Counted from the first letter of the stretch, positions 33,476-43,700 are shown. The stretch is 64,000 nt of DNA from Roseofilum capinflatum BLCC-M114 (GCF_030068505.1 NZ_JAQOSO010000096.1:62001-126000), one strand, 5' to 3'. Numbers and translations: made by a program. The notes: generated from the sequence alone by a model not told the origin.

Positions 33476-33660
33476 AGGAAGCCGAGCTTCGCGGCTTTAA
33501 GCGGGCGATCGCTCCCAAAGGGCAGTCTTTACCCGACTTAGGCTTAACCATTCTCCCCGTTGAGCGGGTTTTGGATGCGATCGTCTCTGCCATTCCCGTA
33601 CAAACCCCCTCCGAAAATTCCCCAGAGTCCGAGTTGGAGTTAGATGACCTAGACCTTTAA
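33476..33660 (+). pseudogene. Copy 3 of the radA 3' terminal segment
   Basis: About 180 bases repeat the radA 3' end in open frame (GFKRAIAPKGQSLPD ... ELELDDLDL, stop at 33658-33660). Its left edge carries GCCGAGCTTCGCGGC, the exact reverse complement of the 15 bases at the same place in radA (31371-31385), and this changes AKL to ELR in translation. The stop abuts the convergent brnA stop. Confidence 0.9.
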
Positions 33661-33888
33661 TTACAATACTTTTTCCAGGCGTTCAGCAATCCACACTTTA
33701 ATCAAGGACTGTCGGGTGATTCCCAACCGTCTTGCTTCGCGATCGAGTGCTTGAATCATCCACTCTGGAAAATCAACATTTACCCTTTTTTGCGTTAACT
33801 CACCCCGTCGTGCTTGACTGAGATCGAGGTATTCAACAATATCTTCTTCTCCTCGGTCAAACTTTTCATCAAATGTCTTAGCTTTCAT
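33661..33888 (-). CDS. brnA: BrnA-type ribbon-helix-helix antitoxin
   Basis: A 75-residue protein with an RHH domain in its second half (KRVNVDFPEWMIQALDREARRLGITRQSLIKVWIAERL), typical of antitoxins that pair with BrnT. It is encoded downstream of brnT and overlaps it by 11 bases, the usual toxin-first BrnTA order. RHH antitoxins repress their own operon. Its stop touches the end of the third radA 3' segment. Confidence 0.85.
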   Translation of the reverse strand: MKAKTFDEKFDRGEEDIVEYLDLSQARRGELTQKRVNVDFPEWMIQALDREARRLGITRQSLIKVWIAERLEKVL

Positions 33889-34138
33889 AAAGTTCTATCT
33901 CCTGTTTTCGTGAACGTCGAACTGAGATGATGCGTATTTTGCTCTCTCTGTAAGCAATAATAGCTGACCAGCATTTTCCTGCAATTTGCCCAATGACTAA
34001 AAAGCGAGGCTCATCCTCTGTGCGAGCTGGGATCTCTAACCGTTCTGGATCGTCCCAAAGTTCTTGGGCTTCTACAAAATTAATCCCGTGTTTTGATCTA
34101 TTGCTTTCACTCTTGTTTTGATCGAATTCAAACTCCAT
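33878..34138 (-). CDS. brnT: BrnT-type ribonuclease toxin
   Basis: An 86-residue RelE-fold toxin; start at MEFEFDQNKSESNRSKHGINF (ATG 34138), five codons into a longer frame. Diagnostic BrnT pieces are EFDQNKSESNRSKHGI near the start, a middle strand (DEPRFLVIGQIAGKCWSAIIAYRESKIRIISVRRSRKQEIELYE) and the C-terminal RxISxRR motif. BrnT cleaves mRNA. The pair looks intact: no frameshift is seen. Upstream lies the damaged AbrB copy and a repeat. Confidence 0.9.
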   Translation of the reverse strand: MEFEFDQNKSESNRSKHGINFVEAQELWDDPERLEIPARTEDEPRFLVIGQIAGKCWSAIIAYRESKIRIISVRRSRKQEIELYES

Positions 34139-34191
34139 TTTTATACCTATCAAGAAAATAATATCAAAACCCTAACTCTCTCCCCTATCAA

Positions 34192-34451
34192 TCAAAAAAC
34201 TCTCCAATTCATTTGCTCCTGAATTCGTTCCTCTCGCAAAGCATGGATAATATCAAGGTTATCCGTTTTTTCTGAGTTCACGACTAGCACGCTCCCTTCA
34301 TAGGAAAGGTTTGCTTCTTCGTTAATTGGGGTTAAGATAATCTTTCCATCTTGCACTTCTAAATGCAGAGAGGTGCAATAGTTAAACCGAGTTTTTCCTG
34401 TACGGCTTGGGGCACTTGAATGCGTCCCCATTCATCCATCTGAACACTCAA
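34192..34451 (-). pseudogene. Damaged duplicate of the AbrB-type antitoxin gene
   Basis: About 250 bases are nearly identical to 33166-33417, but GAGAGGTGGC has lost one G (34374-34377 region), shifting the frame after LGLTIA. In addition the start ATG has become TTG (34449-34451), immediately next to the end of a CATTGCGA-type repeat. No vapC follows. It is a relic of a copy of the 33166 gene. Confidence 0.85.
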
Positions 34452-34575
34452 CAGTATGTCATTGCGAATGGAATGCAGTGGAATGAAGCAATCTCGCCTA
34501 TCCCGGTAGACTCGGCGATCGCTTCCCTGCGATCGCCATGACAACTGTTTAGCCGGACTTGATATTATATCAAAT
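34452..34575. repeat. CATTGCGA-type dispersed repeat
   Basis: Ends share TGTCATTGCGA (left) and TGACAACTGTTTAGCC with GGACTTGATAT (right). The same parts occur at 61660-61812 in the opposite orientation (GTCCGGTTAAACAGTTGTC ... TTCGCAATGACATACTATA). It touches the damaged antitoxin start, so its insertion probably replaced the gene's leader. Confidence 0.6.
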
Positions 34576-34598
34576 CTATTTGTTTACGCTACAGATCT

Positions 34599-34632
34599 CT
34601 GTAGGGGCGTTTCACACGAAACGCCCCTACAG
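34599..34632. repeat. Perfect 15-bp inverted repeat downstream of ndhD
   Basis: CTGTAGGGGCGTTTC (34599-34613) and GAAACGCCCCTACAG (34618-34632) are perfect inverted repeats around ACAC. The preceding ACAGATCTCT and AAATCTATTTG match, in reverse, 7570-7612. It lies just past the ndhD stop and could stop transcription, although no T-run follows on the ndhD strand; a mobile repeat is the better reading. Confidence 0.55.
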
Positions 34633-34656
34633 GGAATTTTTTGGACAATTCAATTT

Positions 34657-36243
34657 TTAAATCTGAGGAGCCGTCATCCCTTGAGCTAGGTGAGCGGGAA
34701 CCTCTTCGAGTGCCACCGATGAAGATTCAACCAAGGTGGGGACAGCATTGCGTAACCTAGCTGTATACTCCACCGTAGTCGGATCGTAAATTTGGGTGAC
34801 AATTTTCGGATAGAGTCCGATACCGATAATGGGAACCAACAAGCAGGCAATGATAAAGACCTCGCGGGGTTCCGAGTCTACTAACACCTCATGTTCGACT
34901 AACTCCTTGTTTTCTGGGCCATAGCATATTTCTCGCAACATGGACAACAGATAAATCGGGGTTAAAATTACACCCACAGCAGCCAGGAAGACTACCAGAA
35001 CCTTAAAGGTGGAACTGTAGGCATCACTGGTGGTAAAGCCGATAAATACGGTTAACTCAGCCACAAAACCACTCATACCGGGCAGTGCCAAGGAAGCCAT
35101 GGAGCAAGCTGTCCACATGGCGAACATCTTCCGCATCTTTTGACCGACTCCGCCCATTTCATCCAACATTAGGGTATGGGTGCGGTCATAGGTTGCACCA
35201 ACGAGGAAGAATAAACTGGCTCCGATTAAGCCGTGGGAAATCATTTGTAGCATTGCGCCACTGAGTCCCAAGTTGGTGAAGGAGCCTAAGCCAATGAGAA
35301 CAAATCCCATGTGGGAAATGGAAGAGTAGGCGATTTTGCGCTTCAGGTTCCGTTGAGCAAAGGACGTGAGAGCTGCATAGACGATGTTAACTACGCCGAG
35401 GATGACCAAAATGGGGGCAAAGACAGCGTGAGCATCGGGTAACATGCCAGCATTCATGCGGATGAGGGCATAGCCTCCCATTTTTAAGAGGATACCGGCA
35501 AGTAGCATGTGTACGGGAGCGGTGGCTTCACCGTGAGCATCTGGTAGCCAGGTATGGAGGGGGAAAACGGGAAGTTTGACGGCGTAGGCGATGAAGAGGC
35601 CAGCATAGAGGAATAGTTCCAAGTTTAGGTTATAGTCCTTAGCGGCGATCGCCTGCATATCAAACGTAACGGTATCCCCATAAAACGCCATCGCCAAGGC
35701 CACCAGCAGGATAAACAGGGAACCCCCAGCCGTATACAGGATAAACTTAGTCGCTGCATACAGCCGTTTTTTACCGCCCCAAATCGAGAGCAGCAAATAA
35801 ACCGGAATTAACTCCAATTCCCAAACCAGGAAAAAGAGCAACATATCCTGAACTGCAAAAACGGCAATTTGTCCGCCATACATGGCCAACATCAGGAAGT
35901 AGAAGAGCTTGGGCTTCATGGTCACTGGCCAAGCCGCTAACATAGCCAAGGTGGTAATAAAGCCGGTGAGAATAATCAGAGGCATGGATAAGCCATCTGC
36001 ACCCACCGACCAATTCAGGTCAATTTGGGGAACCCAAGCATATTTCTCGACTAATTGCAAATCCGGGTTACTTAAGTCATAGCCGGTGCAGAAGGCATAG
36101 ACAATAAAGGCAAAGTCAATCAGTCCGACAATCAGAGAGTACCAACGTACTGTTTTCCCGTCCTCATCTGGAATAATCGGCAACAGCAGAGAAGCCGCGA
36201 TGGGAAACAAAATAATGATCGTTAACCAAGGTAAATCAGTCAT
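34657..36243 (-). CDS. ndhD: NAD(P)H-quinone oxidoreductase chain 4 (NdhD1 type)
   Basis: A 528-residue multi-pass proton-pumping subunit of cyanobacterial NDH-1, in the thylakoid membrane, used in respiration and cyclic electron flow. It has about 14 hydrophobic helices and the antiporter-like landmarks: [15 protein letters not shown] with its Glu, [36 protein letters not shown] with its Lys, and [16 protein letters not shown]. The [20 protein letters not shown]-type loop and length fit NdhD1. It follows ndhF (36414-38444) on the same strand after 170 bases of repeats, so they may still be co-transcribed. The ATG at 36243 has no obvious strong ribosome-binding site. Confidence 0.96.
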   Translation of the reverse strand: MTDLPWLTIIILFPIAASLLLPIIPDEDGKTVRWYSLIVGLIDFAFIVYAFCTGYDLSNPDLQLVEKYAWVPQIDLNWSVGADGLSMPLIILTGFITTLAMLAAWPVTMKPKLFYFLMLAMYGGQIAVFAVQDMLLFFLVWELELIPVYLLLSIWGGKKRLYAATKFILYTAGGSLFILLVALAMAFYGDTVTFDMQAIAAKDYNLNLELFLYAGLFIAYAVKLPVFPLHTWLPDAHGEATAPVHMLLAGILLKMGGYALIRMNAGMLPDAHAVFAPILVILGVVNIVYAALTSFAQRNLKRKIAYSSISHMGFVLIGLGSFTNLGLSGAMLQMISHGLIGASLFFLVGATYDRTHTLMLDEMGGVGQKMRKMFAMWTACSMASLALPGMSGFVAELTVFIGFTTSDAYSSTFKVLVVFLAAVGVILTPIYLLSMLREICYGPENKELVEHEVLVDSEPREVFIIACLLVPIIGIGLYPKIVTQIYDPTTVEYTARLRNAVPTLVESSSVALEEVPAHLAQGMTAPQI

Positions 36244-36279
36244 AAGTGCTTAGTAGGTAGAGGTGTCGGGAGGTGAGGA

Positions 36280-36413
36280 GATGGGATGGGGAGGATTGGG
36301 GAATGGGGAGATTGGGGGGATGGGATGGGGAGATGGGGAGATGGGGGGATGGCCTATTCCCTATTCCCCATTACCTATTCCCCATTACCTATTCCCCATT
36401 CCCTATTCCCCAA
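36280..36413. repeat. Minisatellite tract between ndhF and ndhD
   Basis: Tandem variants of GGGGAGATGGGGGGATGG are followed by tandem CCCATTACCTATTCC and CCCTATTCCCC units. The tract belongs to the same class as those at 9243-9310, 40625-40690 and 58640-58720. It has no coding value. It sits inside what would otherwise be an ndhF-ndhD operon. Confidence 0.7.
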
Positions 36414-38444
36414 TTACCCAATTCCAGAGAAGATCACTAATCCCAAAACTGCGCCAAAGACAATCAGAGCATAGAATTGGGCGCGACCATTTTCAAAATA
36501 TTTGAGACCTTCACCCGTGATTAGGGTAACAAACCCGGTTAAGTTTACCGCACCATCGACGACTCGGAAATCGACTTCCATCACTTGCCTAGCAACCCGG
36601 CGCATTCCCATGACAAAGACGGAATCGTAAATCTCGTCAAAATACCATTTGTTGAGAGATAATTGATACAGGGGTTGAATGGATTTGGCGATCGCCCCTG
36701 GATCGATTTGACGGCTCAGATACATCAGTGAGGCCAGGGTAATGCCAATTAACCCTACACCAACCGAGCTGCCTGCCATGGGCAAAAATTCTGACCATTC
36801 AAACTCGGCTGCGGCTTCGGCCATATCGAAGGCTTCACCGGGAGCATGGATAAAGGCTTCAAAATAGTTAGCAAAGGGTGTGCCCACCCAACCCACTAAC
36901 ACGCTAGGAACCGCCAGCGTCATCAGGGCAAAGGTCATGGAGAGGGGAGATTCATGGGGACTATGGGCATGATCATGGCCATGGTCATCATGATGATCGT
37001 CATGGCCCGCAGAACCGGAAACACCCGCAGACTCGCGGACGAGTTCGCGAATGGCTTCATCATTACCCCTAAATTCTCCTTCAAACGTGGAGAAATACAT
37101 GCGGAACATATAGAAGGCGGTAATTCCAGCCGTTCCCCAACCAATGGCCCACAGTAGGGGATTGGCAGCAAAGGCATTGCCAAGAATTTCATCTTTTGAC
37201 CAGAATCCAGCAAAGGGAGGAATTCCACAAATGGCCAGAGTTCCGATTAAAAAGGTGGTGGAGGTAATGGGCATATATTTCCGCAAGCCCCCCATTAAGC
37301 GCATATCTTGGGCTAAAACGGGGTCATGGCCAACGACTCCTTCCATGCCATGAATGACGGAACCGGAGCAGAGGAAGAGCATGGCCTTAAAGTAAGCATG
37401 GGTCATCAGGTGGAATAAACCAGCGCTGTAGGCTCCGATGCCCATGGCCATAATCATGTAGCCCAGTTGGGACACTGTGGAATAGGCTAATCCTTTCTTA
37501 ATATCGTTTTGGGTGATGGCGATGGTGGCCCCTAAGAAGGCGGTAAAGGCTCCTGTCCAGGCAATCACATCCATGGCCACGGGGGTATGCTCGAAGACGG
37601 GATACATGCGAGCGACTAAGAACACGCCAGCCGCGACCATGGTGGCAGCATGGATGAGGGCGGAAATGGGGGTGGGGCCTTCCATCGCGTCAGGAAGCCA
37701 CACATGGAGCGGAAACTGGGCTGATTTGGCGACGGGGCCTAAAAAGACCAAAATGGCGAATAGACCGGCTAGAGCGCTCGATATCACGCCGTCTGAGACT
37801 AAATCGGCTAGGTTCTCACCCATGGCTTCAAACTCGAAGCTACCGGTCGCCCAATAGAGGCCGAGGATACCGAGGAGGAGGCCAAAGTCACCGACGCGGT
37901 TGACGACAAAGGCTTTTTGACAGGCTTCGGCGGCGGCGGGGCGATCGTACCAAAATCCGATCAGCAGGTAGGAACACATGCCCACCAATTCCCAAAATAC
38001 ATACACTTGCAGCAGGTTGGGACTCACGACTAACCCCAACATCGATGAGCTAAACAGGCTCAAATAAGAATAGAAGCGCACATAGCCAGAATCGTGGCTC
38101 ATGTAGCCATCGGTGTAGATCATCACCAAGAACGCCACAGTGGTCACGATCGCCAACATCACCGACGTGAGCGGATCGATCACATAACCCATGGTGAGGT
38201 GAAAATCGCCAGCCGATGCCCAGTCTAAGGTGTAGGTATAGACTTCATGGCCTTGAATTTGGCTCCACAAGAGGGCAAAGGACAACACCATGGCAGCCCC
38301 TAACAGGGATACAATCACCACAGCATTGATTTGTCGTAAGTTATTCGTTGCTTTGTTGAAAGATATTAAACCCAGGCCAACCAGCATCGCGCCCAATAAG
38401 GGCAGTACGGGGATTAACCAGGCATATTCATAGAGGTATTCCAT
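36414..38444 (-). CDS. ndhF: NAD(P)H-quinone oxidoreductase subunit 5 (NdhF1 type)
   Basis: A 676-residue membrane subunit of NDH-1. Landmarks: MEYLYEYAWLIPVLPLLGAMLV start, MIYTDGYMSHDSGYVRFYSYLSLF, FWELVGMCSYLLIGFW, the AKSAQFPLHVWLPDAMEGPTPISALIHAATMVAAGVFLVARM block with the key Lys and His, and KKGLAYSTVSQLGYMIMA. A cytoplasm-facing loop near residue 490 is rich in His and Asp (GHDDHHDDHGHDHAH). The C-terminal long transverse helix region is present. Upstream, an inverted repeat at 38527-38547 may be a regulator site. Length fits NdhF1. Confidence 0.96.
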   Translation of the reverse strand: MEYLYEYAWLIPVLPLLGAMLVGLGLISFNKATNNLRQINAVVIVSLLGAAMVLSFALLWSQIQGHEVYTYTLDWASAGDFHLTMGYVIDPLTSVMLAIVTTVAFLVMIYTDGYMSHDSGYVRFYSYLSLFSSSMLGLVVSPNLLQVYVFWELVGMCSYLLIGFWYDRPAAAEACQKAFVVNRVGDFGLLLGILGLYWATGSFEFEAMGENLADLVSDGVISSALAGLFAILVFLGPVAKSAQFPLHVWLPDAMEGPTPISALIHAATMVAAGVFLVARMYPVFEHTPVAMDVIAWTGAFTAFLGATIAITQNDIKKGLAYSTVSQLGYMIMAMGIGAYSAGLFHLMTHAYFKAMLFLCSGSVIHGMEGVVGHDPVLAQDMRLMGGLRKYMPITSTTFLIGTLAICGIPPFAGFWSKDEILGNAFAANPLLWAIGWGTAGITAFYMFRMYFSTFEGEFRGNDEAIRELVRESAGVSGSAGHDDHHDDHGHDHAHSPHESPLSMTFALMTLAVPSVLVGWVGTPFANYFEAFIHAPGEAFDMAEAAAEFEWSEFLPMAGSSVGVGLIGITLASLMYLSRQIDPGAIAKSIQPLYQLSLNKWYFDEIYDSVFVMGMRRVARQVMEVDFRVVDGAVNLTGFVTLITGEGLKYFENGRAQFYALIVFGAVLGLVIFSGIG

Positions 38445-38526
38445 TGAAAATCAGCCTATCTGAAAATGTCCTATTTCTGGTTGAAAGTTCAACTACATTT
38501 TGTCCAACCGTGAGTCTGTCAGCAGA

Positions 38527-38547
38527 TCTCACTCATTACAAGTGAGA
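38527..38547. promoter_or_regulatory. Inverted repeat upstream of ndhF
   Basis: TCTCACT (38527-38533) and AGTGAGA (38541-38547) are perfect 7-base arms around CATTACA, about 85 bases before the ndhF start and in the gap shared with the glycosyltransferase. The T-N11-A spacing within it fits a LysR-type site, as NDH-1 genes are often under LysR (NdhR/CcmR-like) control. The regulator is not identified. Confidence 0.35.
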
Positions 38548-38639
38548 ATTCGCTTCTGACTCAATATTGTGGCATACCCCTTGCCGGGTTGGAACTAAAG
38601 ATTATTTTAAGATCTGCTGGGAAGCCATTCCAATTTACC

Positions 38640-40436
38640 TCAATTATCAATGAAAACACGGGCTTGTTCCCTGTTCTGATTGAGGGTATGAATCACTTCT
38701 GCTTTGCTAATTCGCACCAGTTGATATACGCCTTGTTGATCCAAACGTTGGTACTGTTGGGGTTCAAATCCCATGTTGGTGAAGGTTTGTGGTTCTCCTA
38801 AAATCAGGATTGTGTTAGGCGTTTCCGGGTTTTGGATCAGGTTACCGAGGGTAACGAGGGCTTTTTGAGAATGATCGGCATAAATGACGGTACTTTGAGT
38901 ATAAAAGGTGAGGCTGGGTTTCCAGAAGCCGACCATCACCAGAGGTTCGCTCGGTTGTCGGGTTTGGGTGACGGTTTGGGCGAGTTCCCGTAGGGGGAGT
39001 TGTCGCTGTTGATCCACGATCGCAGTGATGGGGGTAACCAGAAGGATCATAAAGGCGGCAAAGGCGATCGCATTCACAGTCCATAACCCGCGCCACCATT
39101 TTCCCAGGAGGGTGATGAAGAGGGCGATCGCCAGAATTGTATAATGCCATGCCAATTGCAAGAGAAAACCCGATTCTTGTAAGGTGATGCCTAAGTTGGG
39201 CATGGAGGGATCGTTACTCAGGAAGGGAGCAGCCAAGGGTGCAAGAGTCGCTAGGGCTAAACAGATAATGATATTGGCCACACCGCTCCAGAATAGTCCA
39301 GGGTTGGGGCGTTTGGAGTGAGCCGCTTCCGGTTCGCTCCACATGAAGGCGACTAGAATGCCGCAAGCTGGCATTACGGGGAGGATGTAGCTAGGCAGTT
39401 TGGTCACAGCAATGGTAAAAAAGACCAAAATGCAGATCAACCAGAAGAATGCAAACATCCGTAGATGCTGCCTGCGGGGTTGCCGTAACCAGGCGCGACG
39501 CTGCCAAAATCGGGTTTTGAACAGAGCTACAGGAAGATACACCGACCAGGGAAAAAAGCCGACGAACAGGGTGGGAATGTAAAAATACCAAGGTGCAGAG
39601 TGGTTATTGACGACGCGGGTAAAGCGCTCGATGTTGTGATAGCCAAAGAACGAATTCATATAGTCCCAACCATTGGCCAAAGTGACCAGGATATACCAAG
39701 GGAGAGTTAGGGAGAAAAACAGCAGTAAACCCGCCTTCAGGTTCATTTCTCCTAAGACCAGTTTCAGGTTGCCCATGTAGGTTAAAAAGCAGACAATGAT
39801 TAGACCAGGCAAAACGATACCCACGGGGCCTTTGGTGAGGACAGCCAGAGTGCAGAAGATATAAAAGGCTTGATACCACAATTGTTTGCCGTGCCGCTTG
39901 GGGGTGGCGTAGGCAAAGAAGAAGGAAAATAGGGCAGCCCCCATGCAGGCACTCAGGAGCATGTCCGAGACTCCCATCCGCGCCCAGGCAATGGTTTGCA
40001 CATTGAGCATGATCGCGGTTGCGCCAATGCAACCGGCGATCGCAAAGGGTGGGGTGGCTCCTGGGGAGCGGCCGAAGCGGCGTAGGGTGTAAAATCCAAA
40101 CAAGCCCAAGGCGATCGCCGCCAGAGCTGAAGGCAGACGCACCGCCCAAGGGTTGACTCCCATCGCCTGATAACACAGAGCCATGGCCCAATAGATCAGG
40201 GGCGGCTTATCAAATCGGGTTTCGCCATTAAAATAGGGTGTGATCCAATCTCCCGTAACTGTCATTTGCCGCGCTGCTTCGGCAAACAGGGGTTCAGTTT
40301 CATCGACCAAACCCATACCGCCTAAGTCCCAGATAAAGGCGATAATACCGATGCTGATCAGCCAAACCAGGCAGATCGTTGAGGCGATCGCCGGTTTGAA
40401 GGGTTTTGGTCTCTTGGTGGGTAACGACTCCCCCAT
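38640..40436 (-). CDS. Glycosyltransferase family 39 (ArnT/PMT-like) membrane protein
   Basis: A 598-residue protein starting MGESLPTKRPKPF; the ATG at 40436 is chosen over 40451, which gives only five more residues. About 11 hydrophobic helices follow. The first loop carries GLVDETEPLFAEAARQMTVTGDWITPYFNGETRFDKPPLIYW, the hallmark of ArnT-like GT39 enzymes with the catalytic Asp-Glu pair and Lys-Pro-Pro. These transfer sugars from polyprenyl-phosphate donors to lipid or protein acceptors on the periplasmic side. The C-terminal domain (residues 480-598) is soluble. The acceptor is not predictable. Confidence 0.9.
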   Translation of the reverse strand: MGESLPTKRPKPFKPAIASTICLVWLISIGIIAFIWDLGGMGLVDETEPLFAEAARQMTVTGDWITPYFNGETRFDKPPLIYWAMALCYQAMGVNPWAVRLPSALAAIALGLFGFYTLRRFGRSPGATPPFAIAGCIGATAIMLNVQTIAWARMGVSDMLLSACMGAALFSFFFAYATPKRHGKQLWYQAFYIFCTLAVLTKGPVGIVLPGLIIVCFLTYMGNLKLVLGEMNLKAGLLLFFSLTLPWYILVTLANGWDYMNSFFGYHNIERFTRVVNNHSAPWYFYIPTLFVGFFPWSVYLPVALFKTRFWQRRAWLRQPRRQHLRMFAFFWLICILVFFTIAVTKLPSYILPVMPACGILVAFMWSEPEAAHSKRPNPGLFWSGVANIIICLALATLAPLAAPFLSNDPSMPNLGITLQESGFLLQLAWHYTILAIALFITLLGKWWRGLWTVNAIAFAAFMILLVTPITAIVDQQRQLPLRELAQTVTQTRQPSEPLVMVGFWKPSLTFYTQSTVIYADHSQKALVTLGNLIQNPETPNTILILGEPQTFTNMGFEPQQYQRLDQQGVYQLVRISKAEVIHTLNQNREQARVFIDN

Positions 40437-40574
40437 AACGGCTGCTCCCAAGTCCGTAGGTTATGCGATTCTCAATTTACCAAATCTGGGCGTTATTTTT
40501 GGGATTTGATATTAGACCAACCGATTCTGCTCACTTTACTGCTATATCTTGATCGATCACCCAAACTTGAGATC

Positions 40575-40701
40575 AAGCATACAGCGCTTGGCGCTGTTAT
40601 GGTGTACAGTCTTAAAGGCTCAAAGCCATGTACCACAAACCTATTCCCTATTCCCTATTCCCTATTCCCTATTCCCTATTCCCTAGCGCGAAGCGCTATA
40701 T
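40575..40701. repeat. MITE-like element at the 3' end of the HEAT transporter gene
   Basis: It starts TACAGCGCTTGGCGCTGTTA and TGTACAG, like the left end of the vapC MITE, continues through tandem TATTCCC units, and ends TAGCGCGAAGCGCTATA. The terminal AGCGC palindromes are related. The last bases provide the stop codon of the gene at 40683-43790. Confidence 0.6.
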
Positions 40702-43700
40702 TTCTGCGGTTGAGACAGACACCAGAGAAGGCGAGGACAGCGATCGATCAGATAATCAAATTGTTTACTCGATAGAGTTAAAAAAGAACAATCGGTTTGA
40801 GTAACCACTTTGTACCAAGGCTTTTCGAGAGCAGCAATTTCACCAAAATATTCTCCAGGGTTAAGCGTTAGGGTCTGGGCTTCTACTGTGTCGGGATGGT
40901 TATATAAAGTTACTTGACCCTCGGCGATCAGATAGAGTTTAGCTTGGTGGGGGTCGCAGACGTAAAGGGTGGAGTTTGCAGGGCGATCTTCTGGATAAAA
41001 AAGGGAGTTGAGTTCTTCTAATTCATCAAGGGATAGGATGTTCAATAGGTGGGTTTGTTTCAGGAAAAAGAGTTGGCTTAAAAACCAGTCTTGTTGGGGG
41101 ATTTCTTCTTGTTGACCCGTTGCTAGGGATTGGGCAATCCTGCGAACGAGGGGGCTAGAGTCTTCTTCTAAGTGAGGAGGGATGAGATGGGGGGTAGGCG
41201 AGAGGATGAATAATGCACCAAGGCGTAACCAGCGATCGTTCTGTTGACTAAGTTGGTTGATTAATTCCGATTCGGATAAAACAGCATGAGAGACAGATGT
41301 TGGAGCATTATCCAATAGGGGAAGAATGGGACGGATAAATCGTTGATGTTTCAGGGACATCAAGGTTTCTAGGGCATTGGCTCGCAGACGAGCATCGGTT
41401 GTCGTCAGTAAAGGTTGAATCTGTTGAATAGTTTTTTGGTCATCCAGTACGGATAAAACATAAAAGACACGCCGAAGGACTCGTTGTTGATAGTCATCCA
41501 GAATAACCTTTAAAAACTTGGCATAGGGGGCATGGGAGTCAATACTTTGAATCCAGGAGGGGGTTTTGGCAACTGCTTTATAATCAGGTTTGAGGAAGTC
41601 ATAGAGCATATTGAGGGCGCGGCGACTTCCTACTTTAGCTAGGGTGGCGATCGCCATTTCCACGACCTCATAGCGAGGGGAATAGAGATAGATACGAGCT
41701 ACTTTTAAGCTGGCTTCCCCATAATTGGCTAAGGCTGTGGCTGCCCATAACCGGACTGCTAAACTTGAATGTTGCAGTCCCATGGCCACATCCAGCAGTA
41801 AATTGGGATTTTGGACAACGCCCATGACCTTAAAAGCTACTGCCCTAGATAACGGATCGATATTGGCGAGTTGGGTCGCGGCTAACTCTCCTAAATCTCT
41901 TTCTCCAGGGCGAGCAAGTAGGGCTAACACATCTAATCCTTGACGAGTCACCTGTAGGGAAGCCCCCTTTAAGAGCATTTGCAGATAGGGAATAAATTGG
42001 CGATTTTTGGTACTACGAATGGCTCGAATTAAGGTAAGTTTGGTGGTTTCATCGAGGGGAGTATTCCAAAAGATTTGGCAGGCCTGGTAAATTTGAGGAT
42101 GTTGACTTTGCGCTTCAATAGAAGCTACACACAGAAGAGCTTGTTGTTGAAGATTGGGGTTTTGACCGAGGCTTTCTAACTGTTCATTGGTGAGTTTATA
42201 TTTACTGGCAATAATTGCTTCTAGGGCTAACAGGCGTAGGGTTTGATCCTCACTTTTGAGAAAAGGCTCTAAAAAATCGAGCATCTGGGGACTGGGACAA
42301 CTTTGGAAAAATTGAACCAGATGGCGATGAATCTCTGGGTGGGGATTGATGAATAGGGGTTGAATGTAGATTAAAAATTGTTCAGGTTTTTTCAGGCGAG
42401 AGGCAAGAGAAAGGGCGAGAATAATGTTTTGAAGATCGCCACTGATGAGCATCTCGATCACTTCAGTTTCGCAGCGTTTGGGTAATTGGGTTAATCCTCC
42501 TCTTACATCATCAAAGTGAGTGGAACCCGATCGCAATAAACTCAGCAGGGATTGTAGATAACTTTTACCCATACCATAGCGGACGATCAAAAAGAGTAAG
42601 CTAAAGCCCATACCCAATTGAGCAATTTGGGATAGACTGAATCGCTCTAATCCCCAGAGCAAAAGGCCGGCGGTGGCTAGACCGAGAGAGTAGAATAAGC
42701 CGTTGCTGATGGTGCGAATCCGGCCGACTAAAGGATAGGGAACGGCGTTATAGTTGAGGCTTTGAATGGGTTGATTAATGCTATCTTCAATGCCATTGGT
42801 ATTACAATTGCAAATTATGGCAGCGATTAAGTTGCCTTGAGTTCCTAATCCGAGAAAGCTGAGAAAGGTGGTCATGGGATAAACTAAGTTCATTCCCATG
42901 ACCCCAATCCGATTGAGCAGGGGTTGGGTACAGGTGTAGAGAATGACAAAGGGAATGATGCTGTTGATCATTCGCATGATGCCTAAAAAATGGGTCAGTT
43001 GGCGATCGCCCTGAAAGGTTTGGGTATAGATACTAAAGTAAAGAAACTCGCCAATGGTATACAGGAGAATAGTTAAAAAGGTGCTGGTGGCTAAGAAGCC
43101 AATGATTGGATAGTCTTTCAGGGTTCCTAAGCGGGAACTGGTAGTGGGAGGGTTGACGGAATCTGGGGAAGTTGAGGGTTCTATGGGGTTTTGGGTATGG
43201 TCGAGATAGAGCAGTTGAATAAAAACGATCGCATAAAAAAAGGGCAGAATTAAGATCAGATTTTCGGGTGTAATTCTTTGCGAGAGGATACTGATTAACC
43301 CTCCACCTAATAACCCCCCTAAAGCGGTTGCCATTCTCAGGGAGGGGGCGTATCGCTTCCAGTCTAGGGTGGTAAAGTAATCGGTGACTAAGCTGGGAAA
43401 GAGGACTTCGGTGACTAAAGTCCATTGAATATAGAAGCTGATGTAAAGGATGAAGTAAACCCAGGGGCGATCGAACAGAATCAATAGACGTAAGGCGATC
43501 GCCAGTCCGAGGGCAAGGATGAGAAAATATTGTAAGAGTCGGGGGCGATGGGTGCGATCGACGATTTGCGATAATCCCAGATATACCGGGATAGAAACCC
43601 CTCCCATGATCATATAGGACAGGGGCAGAGAGGATGGGCCGGCATGTTGTAAAAAGAGGGCACTTCCTAGGGTTAACCCAATGACACTAAAGTTCATCAT

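Noticed and set aside
34599-34632. Intrinsic terminator of ndhD
   Set aside because: The hairpin is perfect but has no T-run on the ndhD strand, and its flanks occur elsewhere as a dispersed repeat.
36935-37228. Minus- and plus-strand frames inside ndhF
   Set aside because: They are shadows of the ndhF frame, which has clear antiporter motifs.
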